Positions 9,955-22,047 of a stretch of 64,000 bases of DNA are shown here, one piece after another; the stretch's first letter is position 1, and each line of letters begins with the position of its first letter. The stretch comes from PALSA-555 sp963821325 (GTDB lineage Bacteria > Actinomycetota > Acidimicrobiia > IMCC26256 > PALSA-555), in assembly GCA_963821325.1 (NCBI GenBank), contig CAWGDC010000006.1:434001-498000 (forward strand), given 5' to 3'. Below the pieces are notes generated by a model. That model worked only from the letters and a program-made list of their open reading frames with translations, was not told the origin of the DNA and did no database searches. Position numbers and translations under genes: made by a program.

Positions 9955-10940
9955 TCAGAGGACGGTGACGCCCTCGAAGGCGGCCGCCTTGACGCCGCGG
10001 CGGGCGAGCTCGGCGAGGAACGGCGCCGGCTCCACGACGGCGCCGAGCCCGCGGGCGCCGGGTTCGGGTGTGCGGAGCTGCAGGGCGGGCAGCAGCCCGG
10101 CGATCTTGGCCGTGGTGACCGCCAAGACGGTGCCGGCCGCGACGCCGGGCCGCTCGATCACGCCGTACACGACGGCGTCGCGCGTGTTGGCACGCCAGCC
10201 CCACACTTCGACACGCGCTGCGCCCCAGTCGTCACCGCGGCGGGGAGGGCCCAGCCGGCGTCGGCGGGGGACGCGACGTCGGCCGCCCGCACGGTGGCGC
10301 GCGTCACGGTCGGGATCGCCTGATGGAGCGTCTCGACACCGCCAGCGATGCTGACGCACTCACGTGAGCCGACCGGGTCAGGGAACCACACGAGCTCGGG
10401 GCCGAGGCGGCGCGCTTCGCGCGCGCGGCCGTCTTGCCACTCGACGGGCCGTTCGCGCCGGGCCCGGCGTAGCGTGGCGACGCACGCCTCGCCGGCCGCA
10501 CCGACACGAGCGACGTGCACCTCGTCGGCCGCGTCGAGCGCGTCGGCCGCGTGCCGGGCCAACACGTCGGTGAGACCCGGCGCGAGCGCGCAGCCGACCA
10601 CCACGGACACGCCTTGCTCCTGCGCGAGCGAGTCGAGGGCGAGCAGCCCGGTGAGTCCGGTGTGGTCGTCGCTCACCGCGGCGACGGGCACGCGCGCAAC
10701 CGCCGCGCGGTGCGCGTACGGGACCGCCGGGTCGCCCGGGATGGCCAGGGCCACTGCGTTCACGCCCGGCGGGAGCGGCCCGTACGGGACGACGGTCCCG
10801 CCCAACGCGTCGGCGAGCTCCCGGGCCCGGTCGGCGTGGCGGGCGGTGACGAGGAGCCGCTCGAGACCGGGGGTGTCGACGAGCTGACGGCCGGCGCGCA
10901 CGCCGACGGCGCCGGCCCCGACCAGCAGGACGGTCGTCAC
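9955..10940 (-). CDS. NAD(P)-binding saccharopine-dehydrogenase-like protein, frame broken near 10225
   Basis: The N terminus shows a Rossmann fold (VLLVGAGAVGVRAG) and the general plan of saccharopine-dehydrogenase-like oxidoreductases. The true reaction is unknown. The first frame runs to about 10225, and the rest continues in a second frame ending at the TGA at 9955-9957. Joined, they give about 327 residues. The GTG start overlaps the stop of the 45-residue gene upstream (GTGA). The continuation WGWRANTRDAVVYGVIE looks like real protein, so one base is probably missing or extra near 10215-10235. Confidence 0.65.
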
Positions 10941-11074
10941 CGGAAGTCGGGACCTTCGAGCTCCCGCCAGCCGCCGCTGGTCGGCGGCACGCTGCCCTTG
11001 CCGCGCAGGCGCACGACGATTCCGGCCAGCAGGGCGCAGAGCACCACGAGCGCGAAGCGGCGAAAGTTCCTCAT
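10937..11074 (-). CDS. Small single-pass membrane protein (45 residues)
   Basis: A short frame begins at ATG 11074, two bases after the 3' end of tRNA-Ile, and ends in a TGA that overlaps the GTG of the Rossmann gene. It encodes a basic start (MRNFRRF), one membrane helix (about residues 7-23) and a polar tail ending GGWRELEGPDFR. Small membrane proteins occur beside gyrA and tRNA genes in other actinobacteria (the DLW-39 group), but the sequence here is not clearly that family. The coupling to the next gene and the good membrane-protein layout support it. Confidence 0.5.
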   Translation of the reverse strand: MRNFRRFALVVLCALLAGIVVRLRGKGSVPPTSGGWRELEGPDFR

Positions 11075-11076
11075 CG

Positions 11077-11140
<64 letters not shown>

Positions 11141-11150
<10 letters not shown>

Positions 11151-12175
11151 AAGGACGGGTCAAGGTACTCGGCGGGGCCCTCTTCCTTCACGGTGATCTC
11201 CACGCCGCCGAACAGCTCGGCGAAGATGTTGTAGAAGGACGCGGCGATCACCGTGATCACGACCTGCAGCGCGACGACCACCAGACCGATGAGGATGGCG
11301 CCGCGCAGCACCGTGCCGGACAGGAAGTGGAAGTTCTTCGCGGAGAGCAGGTCGCCGAGGAACTTCTCGACGCTGTGGATGATCCCAGCGGCGTCGGCAA
11401 TGACCCAGAGCGCGACGAACGCGACCACGGTGACGATCATGGCGCTGAGGTAGAAGCACAGCGACAGCTTCGTCACCGACCACAGGTCGACCTTCGTGAC
11501 CGTCTGACGGTACTGGCGGTCGGAGCGGCCGACCGACGTGGTCGGCCCGCTGATCGGCGTCGCGGGCACGACGGTGACGGGCGCCGCCGCGACGACGGGG
11601 ATCGCGGGCACCGACGCGCTCACCGTGCGCCCCGGTCGGCCGAAGCGGCGGCGGGATGGGGCCTCGGTGTCGTCGATCAGTTCGGCCTCCGCGTCGGCCT
11701 CCGAGGTCGCGGGCGCGGGCGCGTCCAGTGACCCGGCCGACGTCGCGGTCAGGTCGGTGAGTCCCCCCTTCGCGCGGCGGGGCGGTGCGGGTGCCGCCGG
11801 CGTGCTCGAGGTCTGTCGCGTGCTGGATGGCGAGCTCGGCGCGTCTTCCGCGGCGTCCGGTGTGGCGCCGCCGCTCGGCGTGGGGGTCACGGTGCTCGCC
11901 GCGGCCTTCGCGCGCCGGCTCCGCTTCGCGGGACGGCTGCCGTCGGGCGGTGCGAGCGCGGCGGTGGATTCCCCGGACAGCGGTGCGGCAGGCCCGCGGC
12001 GGTGACGGCGCCGGCCGCGCGCCGGAGCCGCGACGTCGGGGCGGTGCGGGCGCGTCCGTGGCGGACGCGACGACGACCGATGACGACTCGCTGCTGTCCG
12101 ACGTGGCCCGGTCGCGGCGCGGGGTCTCGGCCTGTTCCGTCTCCGGCGACGACGGCAGCTCCTCGTGCGGGGTGC

Positions 12176-12179
<4 letters not shown>
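11141..12179 (-). CDS. DUF3566 membrane protein downstream of gyrA, frame broken near 12000-12090
   Basis: Actinobacterial protein usually found right after gyrA. The start (ATG 12179) overlaps the gyrA stop (ATGA). The N-terminal 200 residues are low-complexity Pro/Ala/Ser/Arg; the frame changes somewhere in this part, so the exact site cannot be fixed. The conserved C-terminal domain starts near KVDLWSVTKLSLCFYLSAM and has two membrane helices (YLSAMIVTVVAFVALWVIAD and VLRGAILIGLVVVALQVVITVI). The TAG stop lies inside the 5' end of tRNA-Ile. The function is unknown. Confidence 0.8.
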
Positions 12180-14639
<2,460 letters not shown>

Positions 14640-14647
<8 letters not shown>

Positions 14648-16556
14648 CGATGAAGCGCACGTCCTTCGCGTTGTCCTGGATGAACCGGCGTCGGGTCTCG
14701 ACGTTGTCGCCCATCAGCGTCGAGAAGATCTCGTCGGCGATTGCGGCGTCCTCCACCGAGACGCGCAGCAGCGTACGCGTGCTCGGGCTCATCGTGGTCT
14801 CGCCCAGCTCCTCCCAGTCCATCTCACCGAGGCCCTTGAACCGGTTGACGTCGATCTTCTTGCCCTCGTGCTCGACCTCGAAGGCGCGCAGCGCCGCCTC
14901 GTCCTTCAGGTAGTGCCGCTCCTTGCCGATGTCGGCCCGGTACAGCGGCGGCTGGGCGATGTAGATGCAGCCGTAGCGCACGAGCTCGGCGAGCTGGCGG
15001 TAGAAGAACGTGAGCAGCAGCGTCCGGATGTGCGCGCCGTCCACGTCCGCGTCGGCAAGCACGATCACCTTGTGGTAGCGGGCCTTGTCGCCCGAGAAGT
15101 CGTCGCCCACGCCCGCGCCGATCGCCTGGATGAGGATCTGGATCTCCTCGTTCTTCAGCATGCGGTCCATGCGGGACCGCTCGACGTTCAGGATCTTGCC
15201 GCGGATCGGCAGGATCGCCTGGAAACGCGGGTCGCGCGCCCGCTTCGCGGACCCGCCCGCGCTGTCGCCCTCGACGATGAACAGCTCGGATTCGGCGGGG
15301 TCGTTCGAGGAGCAGTCGGCGAGCTTGCCGGGCATCGCCGCGGACTCGAGCAGCGACTTGCGGCGCGTCAGGTCGCGGGCCTGCCGGGCCGCGACGCGCG
15401 CCCGCGACGCTTGGATGGCCTTCTGGGCGATCAGGCGACCTTCGCTCGGATGCTCCTCCAGCCAGTCGGACAGTTTCTCGTTCGTAGCCTTCTCCACCGC
15501 AGAGCGCATCTCGGTGTTGCCGAGCTTCGCCTTGGTCTGGCCTTCGAACTGCGGTGAGCGCAGCTTCACCGACACGATCGCGGTGAGCCCCTCGCGGATG
15601 TCCTCGCCGAGCAGGTTCGCGTCCTTGTCCTTCAGATGCCCCTTCGCCTTGCCGTACTTGTTCAACACGTTCGTGAGGGCCTTCTTGAAGCCCTCCTCGT
15701 GCATGCCGCCCTCGGTCGTGGCGATGTTGTTCGCGAACGAGTGGATCCCTTCGTAGTAGCCGCTGTTCCACTGCATCGCGACGTCGATCTCGTAGTCCGG
15801 GCCCTTGTCCTCGAACGACGCGACGCGCTTGAAGAGCGGCTCCTTCGTGTCGTTCAGGTGCTTCACGAAGTCGACGATCCCGCCGGTGAACCGGAAGCTC
15901 TGGTCGAGCGCCGGGCTGACCCGCTCGTCGCGCAGGCGGATCTCGAGGCCCCGGTTGAGAAACGCCATCTCGCGCAGCCGCTCGATGAGCGTCTGGGCAC
16001 GGAACTCCGTCTCCTCGAAGACCGCGGGGTCGGGCCAGAACGTCACGGTCGTCCCGCGCTTGCGCGAGGGCCCGACCTTCTTCAGCCGTCCTTGCGGGAT
16101 GCCGCCTTTCGCGTAGTGCTGCTCCCATTTCGCGCCGTCGCGGTGGATCTCGAGGTCCAACCGGACCGAAAGGGCGTTGACGACCGACACGCCGACGCCA
16201 TGTAGGCCGCCCGAGATCTTGTAGCCGTCACCACCGAACTTCCCGCCGGCGTGCAGGGTGGTCATGATGATCTCGGCGGCGGACTTCTTCGGGTCGTCGG
16301 GGTGTGGGTCGACGGGGATGCCGCGGCCGTTGTCGCTGACACGACAGGCGCCGTCCGGGAGCAGCGTGATGTCGATCCGGGTCGCCTCGCCGGCCATCGC
16401 CTCGTCCACCGAGTTGTCGACCACCTCGTAGACGAGGTGGTGCAGCCCGGACAGGCCGGTGGAGCCGATGTACATCCCGGGTCGTTCCCGGACCGGTTCG
16501 AGACCGCGCAGGACGGTGATGTCCTTCGCGGTGTAGCTCGTCTTGCGTGGGGTCAA
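14640..16556 (-). CDS. gyrB: DNA gyrase subunit B
   Basis: ATPase subunit of gyrase. The 638-residue product has the GHKL ATPase motifs (EVVDNSVDEA, DNGRGIPVD, GLHGVGVSVVNAL) and the TOPRIM motifs EGDSAGG and DADVDGAHIRTLL. It is of the shorter type without the E. coli insertion. The TTG start is preferred because GAGGTG lies six bases before it; a GTG nine bases upstream is also in frame. The 158-bp gap to the upstream gene should hold the promoter for gyrB-gyrA. Confidence 0.97.
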
Positions 16557-16714
16557 GGCGCGCGCACCTCACAGTCGAGCGGGAGCGTCGGGGGGAAACG
16601 GGGAGCTTCCTGGCCTCGCCGACCACGAAGTGAGCGAATCGGCTGGTCAACGGGCCCGAACGACACTCAGCAGTTTACCAGAGGCCCGTCGAGGCCCCCG
16701 CCCACGCGCGCGGC

Positions 16715-17044
16715 TCAACGCGGCGGATCGACGACGATCCGGACCGCGTGGACGGCGTCGCGGCCGCTGATCTCCCGAAGGCGCGCGCGGATGTCGCCTT
16801 CGAGGTAGCGGAGCTGTGTCGCCCACGGCGGCGCATCGACGGCCACCGTCAAGACGCCGTCGCGGAGGCTCCGGGGGCGGGCGTGCTCGGCCACCGCGGC
16901 GCCGACGACCTCGGGCCAGCGATCGAGGAGCGACGCGACGAGGTCCGGCTCGGGGAGGCCGAGCTCGTCGCCGACGGCGCGGAGAGCCTCCCCGAGCGGC
17001 ATGGGCGCGTCCGGGTCGTCGCCGGGTCGGCCGGTCCGGCTCAC
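16715..17044 (-). CDS. dciA: DciA-type helicase-loading protein (DUF721)
   Basis: DUF721 proteins such as DciA act on the replicative helicase DnaB in bacteria that lack DnaC/DnaI loaders. The 109-residue product has the family core (LGLPEPDLVASLLDRWPEVVG, then AEHARPRSLRDGVLTVAVD). The GTG start overlaps the recF stop (GTGA), giving the usual dnaN-recF-DUF721-gyrB order. No DnaC or DnaI gene is visible in the window, consistent with this being the loader. Confidence 0.8.
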   Translation of the reverse strand: MSRTGRPGDDPDAPMPLGEALRAVGDELGLPEPDLVASLLDRWPEVVGAAVAEHARPRSLRDGVLTVAVDAPPWATQLRYLEGDIRARLREISGRDAVHAVRIVVDPPR

Positions 17045-18163
17045 GGCGTGGCCGCGGAGGGGACGATGTGGCCCTGCCCGACGTCGAGGTGACACGCCGG
17101 CTGAATGCCGGCCGGGAGGGTCCCGGCCGTGGTGATGAGCGTCTGCGCGCCGGTCGGCAGCGCGGCGACGAGCGCCCGGGATCGGTCGGGGTCGAGCTCG
17201 CTGAACACGTCGTCGAGCAGCAGCACCGGGTCGTTGCCCACGACGTCCGCGATCACGCGGTGCGCCGCGAGGCGCAGCGCGAGCGCGAGCGTGCGCTGCT
17301 CGCCTTGCGAGGCGTGCGTCCGGCTGTCGCGCCCGTGAATCGCGAGCCGCCACTCGTCTCGGTGCGGACCGACGAGCGTGACCCCGCGGGCCTGCTCCTG
17401 CGTGCGCGTCCGCTCGAGCCCGTCGCGCAGGCGTGCCTCGACGTGCTCCACGTCGAGGAGGGTGGCCGCGTCATCCCAGTCGGGGGCGTATCGGGCGGTG
17501 ACGCCGCCCGCGGCGTGCGCGAGCCCGCGGTAGGCGTCGTCGACCATCGGGGCCAGCCGATCGACGAGGCGCAGGCGCCCCCGCGTCGAGCTCACCGCCG
17601 GCGGCGACGAGCTGGTCGTCGAACACCGAGAGGGTCGTGCGCGACTCCGCGTCGCGGACGCCTCCTCGGAGCAGCGCGTTGCGGTGCCGCAGGACCCGCT
17701 CGAAGTCGGCGCGGACGCCGGCGTAGCGGGGCACCGCCGCGACCAGGAGCTCGTCGAGGTAGACGCGCCGGTGGCTGGGTCCGCCCTTGACGAGCTGGAG
17801 ATCGTCGGGCGCGAAGACGGTGACGCGCAGGCTGCCGAGCAGGTCGCGGGTGCGCGCCGCCGGATGGCCGTTCAACAGGATGCGGTGCCGGCCCGCGGCG
17901 CGGAACGCCACGTCGACCTGTCGGGGGCCGCTGTCGTGCTCGACGCTGCCCCGCACGATCGCCTCGTCGGTGCCGTCGCGGACGAGTGCGGCGTCGGGCA
18001 CGCCGCGAAAGGAGCGGCCGAGCGCGAGCCAGCCGATGGCCTCGAGGAGGCTCGTCTTGCCCTGGCCGTTGGCGCCGGTCACCACGGTGACCGCCGGCGG
18101 GAAGGTGACCTCCGCTGCCGCGTAGCAGCGGAAGTCAGTCAGGGCGAGGGTCGTGAGGTGCAC
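17041..18163 (-). CDS. recF: DNA replication and repair protein RecF, frame broken at a C5 run (17578-17582)
   Basis: SMC-like ATPase that helps load RecA at gaps. The N-terminal frame has Walker A GANGQGKTS and the DFRCY start; the C-terminal frame has SQGEQRTLALALRLA and the Walker B region LLLDDVFSELD. They join at a run of five C on the plus strand. With four C the sequence reads straight through (GGELDAGRLRLVD) to give about 373 residues, a normal RecF. A homopolymer indel is the simplest explanation. The GTG start is 53 bases after dnaN. Confidence 0.9.
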
Positions 18164-18215
18164 GAGGGACCGGCGACCAGGAGACCGTCGGCTCGCCGGC
18201 GACCCGGTCGTGAGG

Positions 18216-19319
18216 TCAGGCGATCCGGACCGGCATCAGGAGGTAGAGAAACTCGGGGCCGTCGCTGCCGCGCAGCACCGCGGGCTTCAGGGGATCGATG
18301 CTCTCGATGACGATCTCCGACGACCCGGCGGCCTCGAGACCGTCCAGGAGGAACTGGGAGTTGAACGCCACGGTCAGCTCGCTGCCCTCGTACTTGGCTT
18401 CGACCGGTTCGTAGGACTGCCCGACGTCTTGCGCGGTCGCGGACAGCTCCAACCCCGACGCGCTCATCGCGAGCCGCACCGGGCTCGAGTCGCGGTTCTG
18501 TCCCGCGACGAGGCGCACCCGGTTCAGCGCGTCGGCCAGCGCGTCGCGTTCCACGGTGAGCCGGTTCGGGTAGCCACTCGGGACCAGCTGCTGGTAGTTC
18601 GGGAACTCACCCTCGACGAGTCGGGCCGTCAACTCGGTGGTGTCGAGCCGGAAGGTGACCTCCCGCTCACCGAGGAACACCTCGACCTCGCCGTCGGACG
18701 GCAGGAGCCGCTGCAGCTCGCCCAGGCCCTTCGCGCCGACGAGCACCGATCGCCCCTCCTCGAGGAGGCTCACCCCGGGCAGGTCCCGCACCGCGAGGCG
18801 GTACGAGTCGGTGGCCACGAGACGCACCCCGTCGGCCGTGGACGCGACCAGCACCCCGGTGAGGATCGGGCGCGCGTCGTCCTTCGACGCCGCCGGCACG
18901 ACCTGGCGCAGCCCCTGCGCGAGGGGCCCCGCGGCGACCGTCACCCCGTGCCCCTCGGGCTCGGGCAGCCGAGGGAAGTCCGACGCGGCGAGCGTGCGGA
19001 GCTCCGACCGGAACCGACCGGCCTCGATCTTCGCCTGGTCCTCACCGATCTCGACGCTCACCACCCCGGCCGCGAGGCGGCCCATCAACTCCTGGAGGAG
19101 CCGGGCGACCAGCACCGCGCTCCCGACCCCGTCAACCTCGGCGGGCACCCGGACCCGGATGGTCAGCTCCAAGTCGGATCCGACCAGCTCGACCTGCCCG
19201 GCCTGGAAGCGGACGAGCAGACCCGAGAGGACCGGTAACGCCCCCGTGCGAGACGCGACGGCCCGATACGCGGTGCCGACCGCCTCGGCGAGGGTGTCGC
19301 GTTCGCATCGGAACTTCAC
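18216..19319 (-). CDS. dnaN: DNA polymerase III beta subunit (sliding clamp)
   Basis: Ring-shaped processivity clamp of 367 residues with the three-domain layout of the family: an N terminus starting KFRCERDTLAEAV, the middle SDGEVEVFLGEREVTFRLD, and a C terminus ending YLLMPVRI. The GTG start follows the putative origin. It should be the docking site for NucS encoded at 49.4 kb. No irregularities are seen. Confidence 0.96.
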   Translation of the reverse strand: MKFRCERDTLAEAVGTAYRAVASRTGALPVLSGLLVRFQAGQVELVGSDLELTIRVRVPAEVDGVGSAVLVARLLQELMGRLAAGVVSVEIGEDQAKIEAGRFRSELRTLAASDFPRLPEPEGHGVTVAAGPLAQGLRQVVPAASKDDARPILTGVLVASTADGVRLVATDSYRLAVRDLPGVSLLEEGRSVLVGAKGLGELQRLLPSDGEVEVFLGEREVTFRLDTTELTARLVEGEFPNYQQLVPSGYPNRLTVERDALADALNRVRLVAGQNRDSSPVRLAMSASGLELSATAQDVGQSYEPVEAKYEGSELTVAFNSQFLLDGLEAAGSSEIVIESIDPLKPAVLRGSDGPEFLYLLMPVRIA

Positions 19320-19339
19320 GGCCGCTCCCAGTGATCGGT

Positions 19340-19556
19340 TTGCACTGCTATTAGTACCAAGGTTTGTCGTTGCAGTAGGGCCTGTGCACTGTGGATGAGA
19401 ACGCCATCAGGCCAGGTCAGCGGCCAGATCGGTCATCCCCAGGTTTCCCCAGGGTGGGGCCGGGATCCACCGGGTCAGCGGCGGTGCGGACGAGCGAGCC
19501 CACGCTATCCAGAGCGTGGCAGGTGCTTTCCCCAGCAGTCCACAACGTTGTCCACA
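19340..19556. other. oriC: Probable chromosomal replication origin (oriC)
   Basis: The 241-bp gap between dnaN and dnaA holds several DnaA-box-like 9-mers: TGTGGATGA (19390-19398, one mismatch to the reversed consensus), TCATCCCCA (19433-19441), GTTTCCCCA (19443-19451), CAGTCCACA (19535-19543) and a perfect TTGTCCACA (19548-19556). The stretch 19340-19372 next to dnaN is the most AT-rich part of the gap and is the best candidate unwinding element. Position between dnaA and dnaN is the usual actinobacterial one, although the region is short. Confidence 0.75.
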
Positions 19557-19560
19557 CGAG

Positions 19561-20985
19561 TCAGGTGGTGCTGCCGACCCGGATGCGGGTGATGAGTTCG
19601 TTGACCTGATCGAAGGTGTGGTGCCGCTCCTGCATCTGGAGGCGGATCTTCTCGACGGCGTACATGACCGTGGTGTGGTCCCGGCCGCCGAACTCCTCGG
19701 CAATGCGGGGGTAGCTGAAGTCGGTGAGCTGGCGCATCACGTACATGCTGATCTGGCGGGCGTTCACCAGCGGTCGGCGGCGGCTCTTGCCGCAGAGCTC
19801 GTCGAGGGTCCAGCCGAACTGCTTGGCGGTCTCCTCGAGGATGAGCTGCGCGGTGATGACCCGCTGCTTCGTCTCGGGCAGGAGGTCGGCGAGGACGGTG
19901 CGGGCGACCTCCTCGGAGAGCTGCGCCCGGTTGAGGCTCGAGTAGGCCGCCACCCGGATGAGGGCACCCTCAAGCTCTCGGATGTTGTCCTCGATGCTGC
20001 TGGCGATGAAGGCGAGCACCTCGTCGGGGATACCGTGCAGATGCTCCGCCTCGGCCTTCTTGCGGACGATCGCGAGACGGGTCTCGAACTCGGGGGGCTG
20101 CACGTCGGTAATGAGGCCCCACTCGAAGCGGCTCCGCAGCCGGTCCTCGAGCGTCGCGATGGACTTCGGGGAACGGTCCGACGAGATGACGATCTGGCCA
20201 CCCGCGTTGTGGATCTGATTGAACGTATGGAAGAACTCCTCTTGCAGCTCCTGGGTGCGCTCGAGGAACTGGATGTCGTCGATGAGGAGCACGTCGAGCT
20301 CGCGGTAGCGGCGCTTGAACACGGGCATGCGCGTCCGGTCGCGGATCGCCTCGACGAAGTCGTTCATGAACGCCTCGGTGGTCAGGTACCGCACCCGCAG
20401 CTTGGGGCGGACGGCGTGCACGTGATGGCCGATGGCGTGCAGCAGGTGCGTCTTGCCGAGGCCGGCCCTCCCGTAGATGAACAGCGGGTTGTACGCCTGG
20501 GCCGGGTCCTCGGCGACCGAGAGGGCAGCGGCGTGCGCGAAGCGGTTCGAGGCGCCGATCACGAACTGGTTGAACGTGTAACGAGGGTTGAGGGACCCCG
20601 ACGAGTACGGCGGGTCGGCCGGGCGCGGGGCCGCGGCGGCGGGGGTGAGGGCGGCCGGGTCGGGCAGCGGCAGCGGCTCGTCGGAGCGCACGTCGGTGTC
20701 GACCCGGAGAGCGACCCCGAGGGGCGCGCCGGTGACCTGCAGGAGGGCGGACTCGAGGATCGGCAGGTACTGGGAGCGGATCTTCTCGGCCGCGAGGGCG
20801 TTCGGGACGCCCAGGACCAGGATCCCGTCGAGGAGGCCCAGCGGGCGGATGCCGTAGAAGCGGGTGGCCCAGGTCGAGTCGGCGAGCTCGGCCCGGACCC
20901 GGGGCTGGACCTGGTCCCAGATGTGCTGGGCGGGTTCGTTGCCCGCCGAGACGGGCAGGTGCTCGTTGTCCACAGGCGCGTCCAC
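19561..20985 (-). CDS. dnaA: Chromosomal replication initiator DnaA
   Basis: AAA+ initiator that binds DnaA boxes and opens oriC. The 474-residue protein has domain I at the N terminus, a short Pro/Ala-rich linker, the ATPase with Walker A GRAGLGKT (172-179) and Walker B LLIDDIQF, and a C-terminal DNA-binding domain with the signature GGRDHTTVMYAVEKI. The GTG start codon lies within a DnaA-box-like stretch, suggesting autoregulation. The linker is much shorter than in Streptomyces. Confidence 0.97.
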   Translation of the reverse strand: MDAPVDNEHLPVSAGNEPAQHIWDQVQPRVRAELADSTWATRFYGIRPLGLLDGILVLGVPNALAAEKIRSQYLPILESALLQVTGAPLGVALRVDTDVRSDEPLPLPDPAALTPAAAAPRPADPPYSSGSLNPRYTFNQFVIGASNRFAHAAALSVAEDPAQAYNPLFIYGRAGLGKTHLLHAIGHHVHAVRPKLRVRYLTTEAFMNDFVEAIRDRTRMPVFKRRYRELDVLLIDDIQFLERTQELQEEFFHTFNQIHNAGGQIVISSDRSPKSIATLEDRLRSRFEWGLITDVQPPEFETRLAIVRKKAEAEHLHGIPDEVLAFIASSIEDNIRELEGALIRVAAYSSLNRAQLSEEVARTVLADLLPETKQRVITAQLILEETAKQFGWTLDELCGKSRRRPLVNARQISMYVMRQLTDFSYPRIAEEFGGRDHTTVMYAVEKIRLQMQERHHTFDQVNELITRIRVGSTT

Positions 20986-20991
20986 AGTTGT
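20966..20991. promoter_or_regulatory. DnaA boxes over the dnaA start codon
   Basis: A perfect TTGTCCACA (20966-20974) lies inside the first codons of dnaA. GCGTCCACA (20977-20985, two mismatches) covers the GTG start itself and is followed by the inverted TGTGG, so CCACA and TGTGG form a small palindrome. DnaA bound here would block its own translation start or promoter. Confidence 0.5.
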
Positions 20992-21181
20992 GGAGAACGG
21001 GAGTGGCGACGGGCCCCTCCCCCCTCAGGGCTGACCGGCCGGTCGCGGGCGAAGCCCCTGGGGAAGTCTGCCGTCGCAGGCCGGAACGACGGCGGGCGGA
21101 ACGTAGCACCGGGTTCCGGGGATCGACAAGAGGGGTGTCCGTCGCGGCGACGCGGCGCGCGCTGGGCGTCAGCGGCGCGCG

Positions 21182-21211
21182 TTGCGGGCCCCTTTCGGGC
21201 GCTCGTACACT
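21182..21211 (+). promoter_or_regulatory. Putative promoter for rpmH-rnpA-yidD-yidC
   Basis: TTGCGG (21182-21187) and TACACT (21206-21211), 18 bp apart, form an acceptable actinobacterial -35/-10 pair, with the -10 fitting TANNNT. It would start transcription about 65-70 bases before the first reading frame. Assigned by eye; the -35 is weak. Confidence 0.35.
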
Positions 21212-21283
21212 GCACGGTGATCGTCACGCGTCGCGCGCGCGAGCGAGCCGCCCTCCTCTCGGCGGCAGCGGAGACGCATCGAC

Positions 21284-21757
21284 GTGCCCCAGGAGGCCAT
21301 TCGTGAAGCGCACGTTTCAACCGAACAACCGCAAGCGAAGCAAGACCCACGGTTTCCGTGGGCGGATGCGCACGCGCGGCGGGCGAGCGGTCCTGAAGGC
21401 CCGACGCGCGCGCGGCCGCAAACGGCTCGCGGCCTGACCCCGCCGATCCGCGATCGTGCGACGTTCGAAGCGCTGGGTCGAAGTCGCCCGGCACGGCGCG
21501 GACCGATCACGGTGCGGGTGCACACCAACGCCGACGACGCGCCGCCGCGCGTGTCATACGCGATCGGACGTCACGTCGGTGGCGCGGTGGTGCGCAACCG
21601 GGTGCGTCGCCGGCTCCGCGCCGCGGTGCACGCGCACGCCGCGATGCTCCAGCCCGGCGCGAGCTACCTGTTCGGCGCTGGTCGAGAGGCGCTGACCATG
21701 CCGTACGAGGCGCTGGCACGCTGCGTCGGCGAGCTGGTCGTGGGAGCCGTCCGGTGA
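21284..21757 (+). CDS. rnpA: Ribonuclease P protein component, frame overlapping all of rpmH
   Basis: Protein subunit of RNase P, which matures tRNA 5' ends. The conserved core is in the last 100 residues: RDRATFEAL, a central strand region, then the RNR-type motif GGAVVRNRVRRRLRAAV. The frame is open from a GTG at 21284, which lies 19 bases before the rpmH start, through the whole of rpmH. Between that GTG and the core there is no in-frame ATG, GTG or TTG. The only other option is a CTG at 21434 that overlaps the rpmH stop (CTGA). With GTG 21284 the protein has 157 residues and a basic, Pro-rich extension of about 50 residues, as in Thermus. Which start is used is unproven. Confidence 0.8.
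   Translation: MPQEAIREAHVSTEQPQAKQDPRFPWADAHARRASGPEGPTRARPQTARGLTPPIRDRATFEALGRSRPARRGPITVRVHTNADDAPPRVSYAIGRHVGGAVVRNRVRRRLRAAVHAHAAMLQPGASYLFGAGREALTMPYEALARCVGELVVGAVR
21303..21437 (+). CDS. rpmH: 50S ribosomal protein L34
   Basis: The 44-residue L34 begins KRTFQPNNRKR and ends RRARGRKRLAA, textbook for the family. The GTG start has a strong ribosome-binding site (AGGAGG) about eight bases upstream. That site lies inside the first codons of the overlapping rnpA frame. Confidence 0.96.
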   Translation: MKRTFQPNNRKRSKTHGFRGRMRTRGGRAVLKARRARGRKRLAA

Positions 21758-22038
21758 CGGCGTCGGACCGGCCGGGCCCGGCGGCCCGGGCGCTGATGGC
21801 CCCGATCCGGGCCTGGCGGCTGCTCAGCCAGCACCTGCCGCCCCGCTGCCGGTTCTACCCGTCCTGCTCGGCGTACGCCTTGGAGGCCCTGGCGGAGCAC
21901 GGCGCCGCCCGGGGCTCCTGGCTCGCCGTCCGCCGGGTGGGGCGCTGCCACCCATGGCACGCCGGCGGGCTCGACCCCGTCCCCGTTTCGAACAGACGTT
22001 CCCGACCCGCGGCCTCGGCCGCTGCCCCCTCCGCCTGA
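21754..22038 (+). CDS. yidD: Membrane protein insertion efficiency factor YidD
   Basis: Small helper of YidC-dependent membrane insertion. The 94-residue product has the family motifs CRFYPSCSAYALEAL and RCHPWHAGGLDPVP. The GTG start overlaps the rnpA stop (GTGA), so translation is coupled. An amphipathic N-terminal segment precedes the first motif as in other members. Confidence 0.93.
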   Translation: MTASDRPGPAARALMAPIRAWRLLSQHLPPRCRFYPSCSAYALEALAEHGAARGSWLAVRRVGRCHPWHAGGLDPVPVSNRRSRPAASAAAPSA

Positions 22039-22047
22039 GAGGCCGCG

